Shown: positions 33,623 through 43,600 of the stretch, piece after piece
Layout of the letters: every line of letters starts with the position of its first letter
Position numbering within the stretch: position 1 is the first letter of the stretch
From: DASUEB01 sp036275295
GTDB taxonomy: Bacteria > Bacteroidota > Bacteroidia > Flavobacteriales_D > Luteibaculaceae
Reading direction: 5' to 3'
Assembly (NCBI GenBank): GCA_036275295.1
Contig: DASUEB010000039.1
Span: forward strand, 1-52,163
Length of the DNA stretch: 52,163 bases
Notes under the pieces: model-generated
Databases searched by the model: none
What the model was told of the DNA's origin: nothing
Seen by the model: the letters and a program-made list of their open reading frames with translations, nothing else
Made by a program: the position numbers and the translations under genes

Positions 33623-35008
33623 TCATTGAGTAGGTTCGGCAGTAAAAAATGGGGTTCTCAAGCCCAATTCCAAACCTTTAAACTCGCTCTTTTGGGTCTT
33701 CAGAACGCGAAAAGAGGCAAACAACTCTGTTTTGCGCCAATTTTTCGGACAGTAGCCGTAACTGAGTTGCACGTTGTAAAGCGTCTCGCGATTGCCCTGC
33801 AACCAGGTATTGCCATAATCTCTGGAGCGCCGGTTGTAGGATTCAAACAAATCCTCACCCTCTCTACCCGCTGTTTCCGAAAATCCTTTTAGACCCCACT
33901 CCGCGCTTCCCTGAATCCGGTGGCGTTTCTTCTTGTACTGGACCAACCCTGCCAGCTGTCCAAAATTAGCACCCCAACTGTGGGCCAGTGGACGACGGGC
34001 GTGAGCGTAATTGGTGCGCGTGGTCTGATGGGTGTAGGTAAAAGGCCTAACCCCATTGGCTTCTCCAATGACGGTCAATCCAGCGATTCCCAGTGCATTA
34101 AACCATTTAAGTCCGGCCTGTAATCCAAATTTGTTGGCCCACCATCCGTTGCCCGCACGCAACTCCCTAAGCAGAAACTCATCGAGTATGCCCTGGCCAT
34201 AGAGGTAAAAGGCCTTGCCTAAACGCCATTGAATCGAAAAACCAGCCACCGCATTATCCGGTGAGCCCAGACTAAACTCCACGGGCCGCAGGAATACCAG
34301 CGGATTCAGGTATGCGGGTTCCACCCACCTCGATCGCAGCGAGTCGCGGGTTTGCCAGACTATCGATTCAAAAAATTCAATGTAGAATTTATCACTGGGG
34401 CGATAAGCCAATACGTGAGTCACCATGCCTTTGTTTCTGGAGAACTCATCGAAATCGCCAGCGGGTGAGATGTTGTCGAGCCAACCCGTTACAAACGAAT
34501 AGTTAAAACGCCAAATCTTGGCTTGTAATCGCAAAAAGGGAAAGGGATCCGCTTGATTGGAAAGCAGCAAACTATGGATTCCCGGTCCGATAAAGAGTCG
34601 GTCATACCCCATCCTGACAGTTACCGGTAGCTTGCTTTGGTATTGAACATAACCACCGAGAAGAGGCTTGACGGTCCCCTCCGAACGCTGCTTTAAGCTG
34701 TAAAAAGCCGTTGCAGGTTCATTGACGATGCCCTGAACTCCGGCATAAGCCTCGGCGCTCCATTGCTTGGATCGATGGCCCAAGGCCAAAGCCATCGGGG
34801 CCGAAGCACCGGTAGTGAATTCTGGACCGAATAAAACAGCTGCATTCAACAATGGCAACAGTTTTGTACCGGTATCCACTTGGGCAAAATCAGAGGTTAA
34901 CAAGACATTCGAATCCACAACATGCCACAGCGAAGCCCTGCGGTAAATACCCTGTCCCCGTGAGCCAAGGCTCAATAGCACCAGTGTTATGACCGCAAAA
35001 AGTCTCAA
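33623..35008 (-). CDS. Outer membrane protein, Wzi capsule assembly / RemB-like (copy 1)
   Basis: A 461-residue protein with a signal peptide (about 1-18) and a beta-barrel character. Its middle has Y-L-N-P-L-V-F-L-R-P-V-E-F-S-L-G-S-P-D-N-A (about 235-255), W-W-A-N-K-F-G-L-Q-A-G-L-K-W and V-R-P-F-T-Y-T-H-Q, which I associate with the Wzi capsule-assembly group; one member, RemB of Flavobacterium, takes part in gliding. It is the last gene of a five-gene operon (gmd-fcl-Wzi-WecA-Wzi), and its start overlaps the WecA-like stop by 4 nt. It may hold or export a surface polysaccharide. The family call comes from memory and carries moderate certainty. Confidence 0.78.
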   Translation of the reverse strand: MRLFAVITLVLLSLGSRGQGIYRRASLWHVVDSNVLLTSDFAQVDTGTKLLPLLNAAVLFGPEFTTGASAPMALALGHRSKQWSAEAYAGVQGIVNEPATAFYSLKQRSEGTVKPLLGGYVQYQSKLPVTVRMGYDRLFIGPGIHSLLLSNQADPFPFLRLQAKIWRFNYSFVTGWLDNISPAGDFDEFSRNKGMVTHVLAYRPSDKFYIEFFESIVWQTRDSLRSRWVEPAYLNPLVFLRPVEFSLGSPDNAVAGFSIQWRLGKAFYLYGQGILDEFLLRELRAGNGWWANKFGLQAGLKWFNALGIAGLTVIGEANGVRPFTYTHQTTRTNYAHARRPLAHSWGANFGQLAGLVQYKKKRHRIQGSAEWGLKGFSETAGREGEDLFESYNRRSRDYGNTWLQGNRETLYNVQLSYGYCPKNWRKTELFASFRVLKTQKSEFKGLELGLRTPFFTAEPTQ

Positions 35009-36069
35009 CGCCTGCGAAGGGGTTTAAGTCGAATAACCACTGCGGTGCCCAGCACCCCGGCCAGCAACATGGCCAAAAACGACAGGGTGCTATTGCCTCC
35101 GGGAAGTAAAAACATTAAAAATACCAGCGCAACCACAAACAAATACACAATGACCGATGCACGGCGGTGCGTGAAATGATTGCCAATCAGTCGGTGATGG
35201 ATGTGATTTCGATCAGCCGACAAAGGCGACTTACCGCTGATGCTCCGTATAATAAAAACCCGAATGGTGTCTAACAGTGGATAAGACAACATGGTCATGG
35301 CAAAAACCGGTTGGGGAATCTTCGCCAATAATTCCGGAACCTGATGATCTTGATAACTGATTAGTTTGATGGCCAACACACACAAGATGAATCCCACCAG
35401 GAGCGAACCACTGTCGCCCATAAAGATTTTTGCCGGCGACCAGTTGTAGACCAAAAACCCAAACAAAGAACCCGCCAATGCGAACCCCAGTAGGGCAAAA
35501 AAACTGTTTCCGGCCAATAAAAACCACAATCCAAACCCCAAACCCGCAATGGCGCCTACTCCACCTGCCAGTCCATCAATTCCGTCAATAAGGTTAATGG
35601 CATTTACCACCACGATGTAGGTGAACAAACTCAGCACAATTGCCGCCCAATCAGGTAAATGGGTTACCCCAAAAATTCCATGCATGGTGATGATGCGCAT
35701 CGGTGCCAAATAAACCATGATGAGACCTACAAACAACAGGGCCAGCAATTTTTTGAATGGCGACATTCCCGTTAAATCGTCTTTCAATCCGGTGAAAAAC
35801 AAAATCAATAGGGAAGCTACAAAATATTGAAAAAAACGGTATTCCGCAATGCTAATGCCCTCCTCCCAACCGGCCCAGAGCGCCGAACTGAACAAAAAGG
35901 CGGCAAAAATGCCAATGCCCCCCACGGTGGGTATACTCCTGCGGTGCACCTTGCGATCTTCCGAAGGTTCATCAACCAGGTGCTTAATCTTAGCCACCTT
36001 GATGATGATGGGAATGATGATGAGCCCCGTGATGAATGAAAACAAAAAACCAAGTAGCCCGCTAATCAT
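35005..36069 (-). CDS. Polyprenyl-phosphate sugar-1-phosphate transferase (WecA/MraY family)
   Basis: A 354-residue membrane enzyme with about ten helices that starts glycan synthesis by moving a sugar phosphate to undecaprenyl phosphate. Motifs in order: G-L-K-D-D-L-T-G (Mg-binding Asp pair, about 94-101), N-L-I-D-G-I-D-G-L-A-G-G (about 157-168), F-M-G-D-S-G-S-L-L-V-G and the late D-R-N-H-I-H-H-R-L. The H-I-H-H motif fits WecA-type enzymes that use UDP-GlcNAc-like substrates better than MraY. Context (gmd, fcl, Wzi-like proteins) points to an exopolysaccharide or surface glycan rather than cell wall. Overlaps: 4 nt with the next gene; 6 bp gap before. Confidence 0.93.
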   Translation of the reverse strand: MISGLLGFLFSFITGLIIIPIIIKVAKIKHLVDEPSEDRKVHRRSIPTVGGIGIFAAFLFSSALWAGWEEGISIAEYRFFQYFVASLLILFFTGLKDDLTGMSPFKKLLALLFVGLIMVYLAPMRIITMHGIFGVTHLPDWAAIVLSLFTYIVVVNAINLIDGIDGLAGGVGAIAGLGFGLWFLLAGNSFFALLGFALAGSLFGFLVYNWSPAKIFMGDSGSLLVGFILCVLAIKLISYQDHQVPELLAKIPQPVFAMTMLSYPLLDTIRVFIIRSISGKSPLSADRNHIHHRLIGNHFTHRRASVIVYLFVVALVFLMFLLPGGNSTLSFLAMLLAGVLGTAVVIRLKPLRRR

Positions 36070-36075
36070 GTGCGT

Positions 36076-37578
36076 TTAGAATACGTTGGTAAAGTTCGAT
36101 AAATCAGTTGATAATCCAATACTCCAGAATTGGGTCACCGCCTTGGGTACGCCCGCAGGCGATGCAACAGGCGAAGACACCACCCGCTGCAGCAAACCAA
36201 TATACACCCGGGTCTGTGTGGACGGATTGACCAAACAGCCCAATCGAAGGTCGGCTATGGCACGTTGATGGGGCTCGTTGGGGAAATGCGCCAAGTCAGC
36301 TGTAGGACGGGCGCCGAAGAACCTTTTCGGCGATGGCAATTTAGCGTTGTTCACCTCGCTTAAACTCACGGTAGCATCGAAATAAAATCGCTTGTATTGC
36401 AAGTAAGCGGCAAAAAGCGCCTCCAAGAAGTTATCACCCAGGGGATGTGCCAAGGTGTGATTGGCGTGTGTGTAATTTCCTGCAGGCAGTGGGGTGCTGG
36501 GACCTGCGTCAGCCAGATTCACCTCGGCTCGCAGCGACCATCTCAACGTCCGCTGCCCAGACCAAAGCAACCCAAGCTGGGTCCCAAAAGCCTGCTTCAT
36601 CTCTACAAAGGCCTGACTGTACAAATCGAGATTGGCGCCCACGTTAACCGCCATTTGGAAACCGTATCGATTGGAGACTTGTTCTTGAGGAGCTAACAGT
36701 GACGGAAGCGCAGGTAAGGGAACGAAAAAAGAGGCCTGCATGGGCGTTAAGGTATTGTTTTGGAATCGATTGAAAATCGAACCCATAAACAAACCCAACT
36801 CCACCCGTTCTACCGACCGCCTGCCGAAACTCAACAAATGAAAGGCGGCTTCACGCGGTATAAAACCCGGTTCAATGGTGGCAAACGACGGAAACCGCCT
36901 ACCGGAGTTGAGCTGCGCCCGAATATCGTCTAAACGCCAGCGCCCATCTTTACTCTGAAACTGAAACCGGTAGTACGGATACGGGTTAGCAAAATCGCTC
37001 AGCCACAAACTTCGGTAACCCAAACCCATTTTCTGACGGCCGTTACCTGCCCAAATCGTAAAGAAAGATGCCGCTTTGTAGGCCAATAAGCCACTTACCA
37101 CCGGGAAGTCAAATCCGTTGGTCTTAAACGCTTTGGTTCGACCGAAACCAGGCACAGAACCGGTTGAGGCCACAAAGTCTCGGTAGAAGGTTGGGAATTT
37201 TGCTTGACTTTCGTACCAAGTCGATTGAAAAAACAAGCGTTTGCCTAACGAACCTTCCAAGGCCAATCCGCGGCTATTGAGGTACAAAAAACTGTCGGGT
37301 TGATTGTAGGCCTCTCTGCCCGCCTGTAATCGGAACAACGGGAAAATGCGCAACTCAGCGACAGAGTCTCTGTAATGGAGCAAGGGTTCTTGAAACATTT
37401 TGCGACTAAGCGCACTCCCCGATTGAGGTAGTGTGTCGCTATCATCGATCAACTGAGGCCAAACGGCGGGTTTTAACTGGTGATCTTGCTGAACATAGGG
37501 ATGCACGGGAGAAATGCGCTGCGCCAGAACCGAAGTGCAGGTGACTATTAGTAAACATCCCGCTGCGAACGACTTCAC
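36076..37578 (-). CDS. Outer membrane protein, Wzi capsule assembly / RemB-like (copy 2)
   Basis: A 500-residue protein with a signal peptide (about 1-19, ending S-V-L-A-Q) and a predicted beta-barrel. It has F-F-T-I-W-A-G-N-G-R-Q-K-M-G-L-G-Y-R-S-L (about 168-187), Y-P-Y-Y-R-F-Q-F-Q-S-K-D-G and a late N-Y-T-H-A-N-H-T-L-A-H-P-L-G-D-N-F, close in theme to the Y-A-H-A-R-R-P-L-A-H-S segment of copy 1. So it is a distant paralogue of the 461-residue protein. It overlaps fcl by 4 nt and lies 6 bp before the WecA-like gene. Likely role: outer-membrane handling of a fucose-containing glycan or gliding surface material, by inference. Confidence 0.75.
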   Translation of the reverse strand: MKSFAAGCLLIVTCTSVLAQRISPVHPYVQQDHQLKPAVWPQLIDDSDTLPQSGSALSRKMFQEPLLHYRDSVAELRIFPLFRLQAGREAYNQPDSFLYLNSRGLALEGSLGKRLFFQSTWYESQAKFPTFYRDFVASTGSVPGFGRTKAFKTNGFDFPVVSGLLAYKAASFFTIWAGNGRQKMGLGYRSLWLSDFANPYPYYRFQFQSKDGRWRLDDIRAQLNSGRRFPSFATIEPGFIPREAAFHLLSFGRRSVERVELGLFMGSIFNRFQNNTLTPMQASFFVPLPALPSLLAPQEQVSNRYGFQMAVNVGANLDLYSQAFVEMKQAFGTQLGLLWSGQRTLRWSLRAEVNLADAGPSTPLPAGNYTHANHTLAHPLGDNFLEALFAAYLQYKRFYFDATVSLSEVNNAKLPSPKRFFGARPTADLAHFPNEPHQRAIADLRLGCLVNPSTQTRVYIGLLQRVVSSPVASPAGVPKAVTQFWSIGLSTDLSNFTNVF

Positions 37579-38537
37579 CCCCTATTGCTTTGATAGATAT
37601 CTTCAGCGTGGTCTACAAACTGCTGATACACCTGCGAAATGCCTTCGCGCAGTTCAATTTTGTGGTGCCAGCCCAGCGAATGAATCTTCGAGACATCCAT
37701 CAGTTTTCTGGGTGTCCCGTCGGGTTTCGTAGTATCAAAAACCAAATCGCCTTCAAAACCAACAATGTCTTTTACCAATAGCGCCAGGTCTCGAATGCTG
37801 ATGTCGCTACCCACGCCAATGTTGACAAAGCCTTTATCATCGTAATGCTCCATTAGAAACAAACAGGCCTCTGCCAAATCGTCAACGTGCAAGAATTCGC
37901 GAAGTGGAGTACCGGTACCCCATACCTCAACATGGGCGTCGCCCTGAACCTTGGCCGTGTGGAACTTACGGATTAGGGCAGGCAAAACGTGGCTGTTTTG
38001 CAAGCTGTAATTATCATTTGGCCCGTAAAGATTGGTAGGCATGGCTGAGATGAAACGGCAACCGTATTGATCGCGGTAGGCTTCACAAAGTTTGATGCCC
38101 GCAATCTTAGCAATGGCATACGGTTCGTTGGTGGGCTCTAACAACCCCGTCAATAACGCGTCTTCGCGAAGGGGCTGCGCGGCCATCTTCGGATAGATGC
38201 ACGATGATCCCAGGAAAAGTAGCTTGCTGACCTGAGCGCGGTATGCGGCATGAATGATGTTGGCCTCGATGAGCAAATTGTCGTATAAAAAATCGGCTCG
38301 GTAGGTGTTGTTGGCTTGAATACCTCCCACCTTGGCAGCAGCCAGAAAAACAAACTCGGGTTTTTCGGTTTCGAAAAAAGCATCAACTGCGGCCTGATTG
38401 CGCAGATCCAATTGGTCTGAAGTGCGCGTGAGTATGTTGTCAAAACCTGCTGAGCGAAGCTTGCGTTCGATTGCAGAACCCACCATACCGCGATGGCCTG
38501 CCACATAAATGCGCGAATGCTGGTTCATCATGATCAT
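37575..38537 (-). CDS. fcl: GDP-L-fucose synthase
   Basis: A 320-residue short-chain dehydrogenase that converts GDP-4-keto-6-deoxymannose to GDP-L-fucose by epimerisation and reduction with NADPH. It has G-H-R-G-M-V-G-S-A-I (nucleotide loop, about 14-23), A-A-K-V-G-G-I, G-S-S-C-I-Y-P-K and the catalytic Y-A-I-A-K (Tyr near 138, Lys near 142). It overlaps gmd by 4 nt, and the two enzymes act in sequence. The start could be one of three near-adjacent ATGs (38537, 38531 or 38528). Confidence 0.95.
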   Translation of the reverse strand: MIMMNQHSRIYVAGHRGMVGSAIERKLRSAGFDNILTRTSDQLDLRNQAAVDAFFETEKPEFVFLAAAKVGGIQANNTYRADFLYDNLLIEANIIHAAYRAQVSKLLFLGSSCIYPKMAAQPLREDALLTGLLEPTNEPYAIAKIAGIKLCEAYRDQYGCRFISAMPTNLYGPNDNYSLQNSHVLPALIRKFHTAKVQGDAHVEVWGTGTPLREFLHVDDLAEACLFLMEHYDDKGFVNIGVGSDISIRDLALLVKDIVGFEGDLVFDTTKPDGTPRKLMDVSKIHSLGWHHKIELREGISQVYQQFVDHAEDIYQSNRG

Positions 38538-39625
38538 TCGTTTTGCTGGTAAACGCTGTGACCGCCATCGAGCAGGTACTTGTCGCGCTCAAATAATTTC
38601 AGGTCAGCTTGCACCATGTCTTTCACCAACTCGGGAAGCTCGTATTTGTAAGACCATCCCAGCACTTGCTTGGCTTTAGCCGGATTGCCCACCAAGAGGT
38701 CCACTTCGGCGGGACGGAAATAACGCGGATCAATTTCGATGCAAACCTCACCGGTTTTATCGTTGATGCCTTTTTCGTCGATGCCCGCATTTTCCCATCG
38801 GAGGGTGATGCCTACTTCGGCAAATGCCAGTTCACAGAAATTACGAACCGAGTATTTTTTTCCCGTGGCGAGTACAAAATCGTCGGCTTGCTCCTGCTGC
38901 AGCATCAACCACATGCCTTCTACATAATCTTTGGCATGCCCCCAATCGCGCTCTGCGTCGAGGTTGCCCAGGTAGAGCTTGCTCTGCAATCCCAGCTTAA
39001 TACGGGCGGCAGCGCGGGTAATCTTGCGAGTCACAAAGGTTTCGCCTCGCAGCGGACTTTCATGGTTAAACAAAATGCCGTTGCAGGCATACATTCCGTA
39101 TGATTCGCGGTAGTTTTTGGTAATCCAAAACGCGTAAAGCTTCGCCACGCCGTAGGGCGATCGCGGATAGAACGGGGTGGTTTCACTTTGAGGTATCTCC
39201 TGCACTTTACCGTAAAGCTCAGAGGTGCTGGCTTGGTAAAAGCGCGTTTTTTTCTCCAGTCCAAGGATGCGAATGGCCTCCAGAATACGCAGGGTGCCCA
39301 TAGCGTCTGAATTGGCTGTGTATTCAGGCATCTCAAACGAGACCGCTACGTGGCTTTGAGCCGCTAAATTGTATATTTCATCGGGTTGAACTTCTTGAAT
39401 GATGCGGATCAGGTTGGTCGAGTCGGTGAGATCGCCAAAATGAAGTTTGAAATGCACATTTTTTTCGTGCAGATCCTGGTATAAATGATCAATGCGATTG
39501 GTGTTAAACAAAGACGATCGGCGTTTGATACCGTGTACTTCATACCCTTTGTTCAACAAAAACTCGGCCAAATAGGCTCCGTCTTGGCCCGTTACACCGG
39601 TAATTAAGGCTACTTTTTTGCTCAT
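38534..39625 (-). CDS. gmd: GDP-mannose 4,6-dehydratase
   Basis: A 363-residue NAD(P)-dependent dehydratase, first step from GDP-mannose to GDP-L-fucose. It has G-V-T-G-Q-D-G-A-Y-L-A-E-F-L (about 10-23), R-R-S-S-L-F-N-T-N-R, the catalytic S-T-S-E-L-Y-G-K and Y-G-V-A-K (Tyr near 157), and N-H-E-S-P-L-R-G-E-T-F-V. I use the ATG at 39623-39625 (M-S-K-K-V-A-L-I-T-G), because the upstream ATG adds only five residues and lies closer to the promoter at 39655-39686. It heads the five-gene operon gmd-fcl-Wzi-WecA-Wzi. Confidence 0.96.
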   Translation of the reverse strand: MSKKVALITGVTGQDGAYLAEFLLNKGYEVHGIKRRSSLFNTNRIDHLYQDLHEKNVHFKLHFGDLTDSTNLIRIIQEVQPDEIYNLAAQSHVAVSFEMPEYTANSDAMGTLRILEAIRILGLEKKTRFYQASTSELYGKVQEIPQSETTPFYPRSPYGVAKLYAFWITKNYRESYGMYACNGILFNHESPLRGETFVTRKITRAAARIKLGLQSKLYLGNLDAERDWGHAKDYVEGMWLMLQQEQADDFVLATGKKYSVRNFCELAFAEVGITLRWENAGIDEKGINDKTGEVCIEIDPRYFRPAEVDLLVGNPAKAKQVLGWSYKYELPELVKDMVQADLKLFERDKYLLDGGHSVYQQNE

Positions 39626-39654
39626 CGACTCATCGCGCACCTTAATGTGCGGGG

Positions 39655-39686
39655 TAAAGATAGATTAAGCGCTTGAATCCCCCAAA
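39655..39686 (-). promoter_or_regulatory. Promoter of the gmd operon
   Basis: Leftward TTTG (39683-39686), 20 nt, then TATCTTTA (39655-39662), one base off TAnnTTTG. It lies over the end of the VanZ-like gene, so the gmd operon can be expressed apart from gcvH. Confidence 0.65.
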
Positions 39687-40036
39687 CGATTGCCCATCCA
39701 CAAACCGGTTAACAAGCCCAATGCATTGGCCAATTCATCGAACCAGTCAAAATCGCGCCCCCAATCGAGCCAGCGCTGAGCATACTCTACACCCATCCCT
39801 ACACTTAAACCCAGCACCAAAATCAACAGGGCGATCTTTTTTCTTGAATGCCCGTAGTATTCCCGATTTCGAAACTCGGCCAAATGAACCCAAGCCAGGG
39901 TGGCATACATCAAAAAATGTACCACCTTATCCGTTCCTGTAAACACGTGAAACGTATTGGGGTGATCGCTGGGCGACAAACACAAAAAAAGGACCACTCC
40001 CAGAAGAGTCAGTCCTTTCCAATGGTATCTCAACAA
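39665..40036 (-). CDS. VanZ-like membrane protein
   Basis: A 123-residue protein with about four membrane helices and the VanZ-family segments D-K-V-V-H-F-L-M-Y (about 36-44), V-E-Y-A-Q-R-W-L-D-W-G-R and F-D-W-F-D-E-L-A-N-A-L-G (about 97-108). VanZ family members reduce susceptibility to some glycopeptides in Gram-positives, but here the role is unknown. It follows gcvH by 5 bp. The gcvH-vanZ pair next to sprA is a gene order I recall from related bacteria. Confidence 0.85.
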   Translation of the reverse strand: MLRYHWKGLTLLGVVLFLCLSPSDHPNTFHVFTGTDKVVHFLMYATLAWVHLAEFRNREYYGHSRKKIALLILVLGLSVGMGVEYAQRWLDWGRDFDWFDELANALGLLTGLWMGNRLGDSSA

Positions 40037-40041
40037 AATCG

Positions 40042-40413
40042 TTAGCTGATAAGCGCTTTGTAGTCGTCAGCCGACAACAAGGCCGAGGTGTCGCCGGTAA
40101 TTTTTACTTTGATCATCCAGCCATTTCCGTAAGGATCGCCGTTAACCAACTCGGGGTTCGACTCAAGCTCGCTGTTGAACTCAAGTACCTCACCGGTAAC
40201 TGGCATGAACAAATCAGATACCGTTTTAACGGCTTCTACCGTCCCAAATACATCGTGTTCGCTCACGGTGCTTCCCACGGTGTTGATATCAACATACACA
40301 ATGTCACCCAACTCGCCTTGAGCAAAATCGGTAATTCCGATGATGGCTGTATCGCCCTCAATTCTCACCCACTCGTGGTCTTTGGTATACTTTAATTCAG
40401 CTGGAATATTCAT
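40042..40413 (-). CDS. gcvH: Glycine cleavage system H protein
   Basis: A 123-residue lipoyl carrier protein of the glycine cleavage complex; it shuttles the aminomethyl group between the P and T proteins and is reoxidised by the L protein. The lipoylated Lys lies in V-E-A-V-K-T-V-S-D (about 62-70). The N-terminal K-Y-T-K-D-H-E-W-V-R and the D-I-V-Y-V-D segment are typical. The gene has its own consensus promoter at 40432-40462 and is followed by the vanZ-like gene. The other gcv genes are absent here. Confidence 0.97.
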   Translation of the reverse strand: MNIPAELKYTKDHEWVRIEGDTAIIGITDFAQGELGDIVYVDINTVGSTVSEHDVFGTVEAVKTVSDLFMPVTGEVLEFNSELESNPELVNGDPYGNGWMIKVKITGDTSALLSADDYKALIS

Positions 40414-40431
40414 GGATCAAAAAAATTTTCC

Positions 40432-40462
40432 CAAAAATAATTGAATTGATCATTCCTTCAAC
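40432..40462 (-). promoter_or_regulatory. Consensus Bacteroidota promoter of gcvH
   Basis: Leftward GTTG (40459-40462), exactly 19 nt, then TATTTTTG (40432-40439), a full -7 match. The start codon of gcvH lies 18 bp downstream, so the leader is about 10 nt. Confidence 0.82.
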
Positions 40463-40615
40463 AACGTGCACACATGGATCGAACTAAAATTTTTGATCTT
40501 CACGCCTCATACGTCCTTTAAATCCTTGCAGGGTTAATCAACGGCAGGCCTAAACGCCCATGTAACGGGCTTGCAACGCCCTAAATCCGAATAGCCATGC
40601 AAATAAACCTACCGT

Positions 40616-43600
40616 TTAACTAGCTAGGATCATCCGAATGGTGATTCCTCCGTTGGTCACGTAATTGGGGAAGGGTATCGAGAGCACAGGCTTGGTAACG
40701 GTGCGGTCGTAGTAGGCCCGGAGGGTGATCCGCTGATTGACATTGTAATCGGCGTTGAATTTGATTGCAATTATTCTTCTTCCCGATGTGGCGTCGTTGA
40801 TTTCTTCAATCGCTTTTCGAATGATCGATGTGTTGTTTCGCAGCGCCAATGAAATATTGACATTCAGGTCGCTTTTGATGTCCTTATTGCCGATTTTAAA
40901 GGGGAACTTTACATCCTTAAAGCGGTAACCCGCGCCAATCTTAAATTCGGTTCCCTTGATTTCCGTGATCTGCAAGTTGGTCATCGACAAACTGATCTGG
41001 CGATCTTTATTGATTTCGATCTGTGCGTTGAGGCTGTTTTTCAAGGTGGCATCTAGTTTGATGAGCGGGCTCAAACTCTCGTTGATCGTAACGGTGCTCA
41101 CCTGCTGAGAGGGCACAAAGTCTCGATTGCTTCCGGTTCGCTTGCGCTCGCCGTTCTCCGTGGCCTGTAGGTTAGTTACAAAGCTGGTGTTGTAAGTGCT
41201 TCGGTAGGAATGACTCAAGGTAACGGTGCGGAAGTATTTCTGAAGCGCAGGAATTTTGCTCAACCCGTCGTAATTGATACGCCAGTTGGGCAAGCTGGCC
41301 TGATTAAACGGATTCAACCGCTGCTTTGAAGCATTTTTGCCGGTATATGCGGCTAAAAATGCGGGTATCATTACGTCTTGATTGGTTTTGTTGTATCCAT
41401 CGTAATAACCCGTACTGTCGATCAAATCGGAGATGCCATTGTCGGCAGCCTGGCGCTTGGAGATTTCAAATGTATTGGCCAACAAATTGTCGAACACCGG
41501 GTTGTTGAAGTTCTTCTTGTCGTCGCGTTGGAACAAGGTTTGAATGCTGATGATCGAGACAGTCACCGTACCTCGGTTCACCGGGCTTTGGTATTCCCAA
41601 TCGGCAATGGAATCGTTGAAGCGGAAAAATCCCGTGGTGCTCTCCGAATAGTCCTTATTTCCCGTTAAATCAATACGGAGCGACTTCACCGGCTCTAAAC
41701 TCAATCGATAGGATGTTCCTCGTGTTCGGGTCAGTGTGGCCGGTTGATACAAGGCCGTTTGCTGCACCAGCCAACCTTGATCTGCTGCAAAGTCAAAATA
41801 ATCATCGCGTTGACGTCCGAAAACAAAATCCAGACCAGGCGCATCGAAGGCGTCATCCATCCCAATAAAACGGGAGCGTTGCTTGAAACCAGGCAACAAG
41901 GTTCCGGCGCTGCGCTTGAAATTAATCGACGCATTCTTGGTCATCATCAACAAGGAACCCACTTGCTCGAGGAAGGTAAACGATGTAGGCTTGGTTTTTT
42001 TGCTCTTCAACGAATCGGGCAATTGAGGCGCTCCAGGTGTGGTGGGTTTGTTGTTTACCCTGTTCTGAGCCTGGGCTTTGTTCTTCTTGTTGATGATTTC
42101 TTTGAAGAACGGTATCTTGTTGTAAAGCGTAGCCATGTTGGCCGAGAAATCCCAGTTCTGGGTGGCTGAGTTCTGGATGGTATTGCCCAGCGTATCCTGC
42201 GAGAAAGGAGCCCGATCCCATTGATAACTCGAACCGTAAGTTGCGCTTCCGTCTAACCAGTCGGTAAACGGGAGCTTCTTAAACGGCAGCTTGTAGGTGA
42301 GGTTTGAGTTGTGCCCGTAGTTGGTGGTTTGACCTAAATTTCGTATATTACTCCATACAGTATCCTTAAACATCTCATAGGCTTCTTTGTCATCCTTATT
42401 CACACGACCGGGCGTTTCTTTGATGTAAGCCGTGTTATTGGCCGAGAAGTCGAACGAAAGGGCATTGGTGATGTCGTACTTCAAATCGTAACCCCGCTGC
42501 CAATTGAAGGTTTTGGTATATGTAGGGGTAGGATCTAGTGCAAAAGGAATGTTATTCCTGATTTGCTGCTCGGTGTAATTGCGGTCAATATTGGTTCTGA
42601 AGCCCAGTTGTTTGGGGCCTAAGTTGAGATTGAAATCGGCGATAGGCTTAAGGTACTTCGATTTGCTGATGTACTCGTTGTTTTTGAAGGGCGTGAATGC
42701 CTTGGGTTTGTTCTGAAAACCGTAGGTAATGCCGCCCCTATACGATTTATTGAATCGATACTGGGTATTGATATCGCGGAAAAAGTTCTCGCTGTAAGCA
42801 TACGTAAAACCAAAGTTTTCAATGTCCCACCAATGCATCTCCGTTTGATTCTCCCCTCTTTCTTTGTGGATATTGGTAAAGTTTATACTGCGGCGTTTGG
42901 TAAGGGTTTGCGAAGTGCGCAATCGGTTTCTACGCTCGCTGGCGGTAAGATTCCGACTGGTTTCAGAGAATTGAACGTCGGGAGTCAAGGGATCGAACAT
43001 AGGATTTACTACCTGCTCAGAGAAACCGAGATACACCGGTATCTTAAGGCCCGATTTTTCAGGGAAAAATTTGCCCAACTCCAGGTTGGTAGTGGCGTCG
43101 ATTCCCTTTTTGGTTTCGCGCTGACGCTCACTCAATCGTTTCTCCACACTTCCAAATCCGGGGGTTGATATATTACCCGCTATGTTTAACGCCCCCAAAT
43201 CGGCCAGCTTGGCATTCATGCGCACCAAACCGGCCCATCCTCCGAACTCATCAAAATCGGTCAACCTCAACTCGTTTACCCATACTTCGGCGCATATATC
43301 CCTGCCGTTGTCGGCTGCTGCCCAAGGGTTGTCGCCGCTGTTTGGGTTTCGAACCCCAATCATGATAGTCCGCACGTCGTTCAGCACCGGATTTCCTTTC
43401 ACTGTGATGCGGGTATTGTCAATCAACTCTTTGTAAGGCAGGTTAACTGGCGTATTCTGATTGTTGCGGCGCAATTTGACTGCTGTCAGCTTATCGAAAT
43501 CAATCTCAATATAGTTTGCTTGCGGCCAGATGAGGGCCGGATCTTTTGTACCCGACGACCGATCGGTGATGGTCATAGGCAACTCGTATTCGTAGTAGTT

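Noticed and set aside
40540..40600. Two overlapping GGGC/GCCC hairpins after sprA
   Set aside because: Short stems and no T-run, so not enough for a terminator call.
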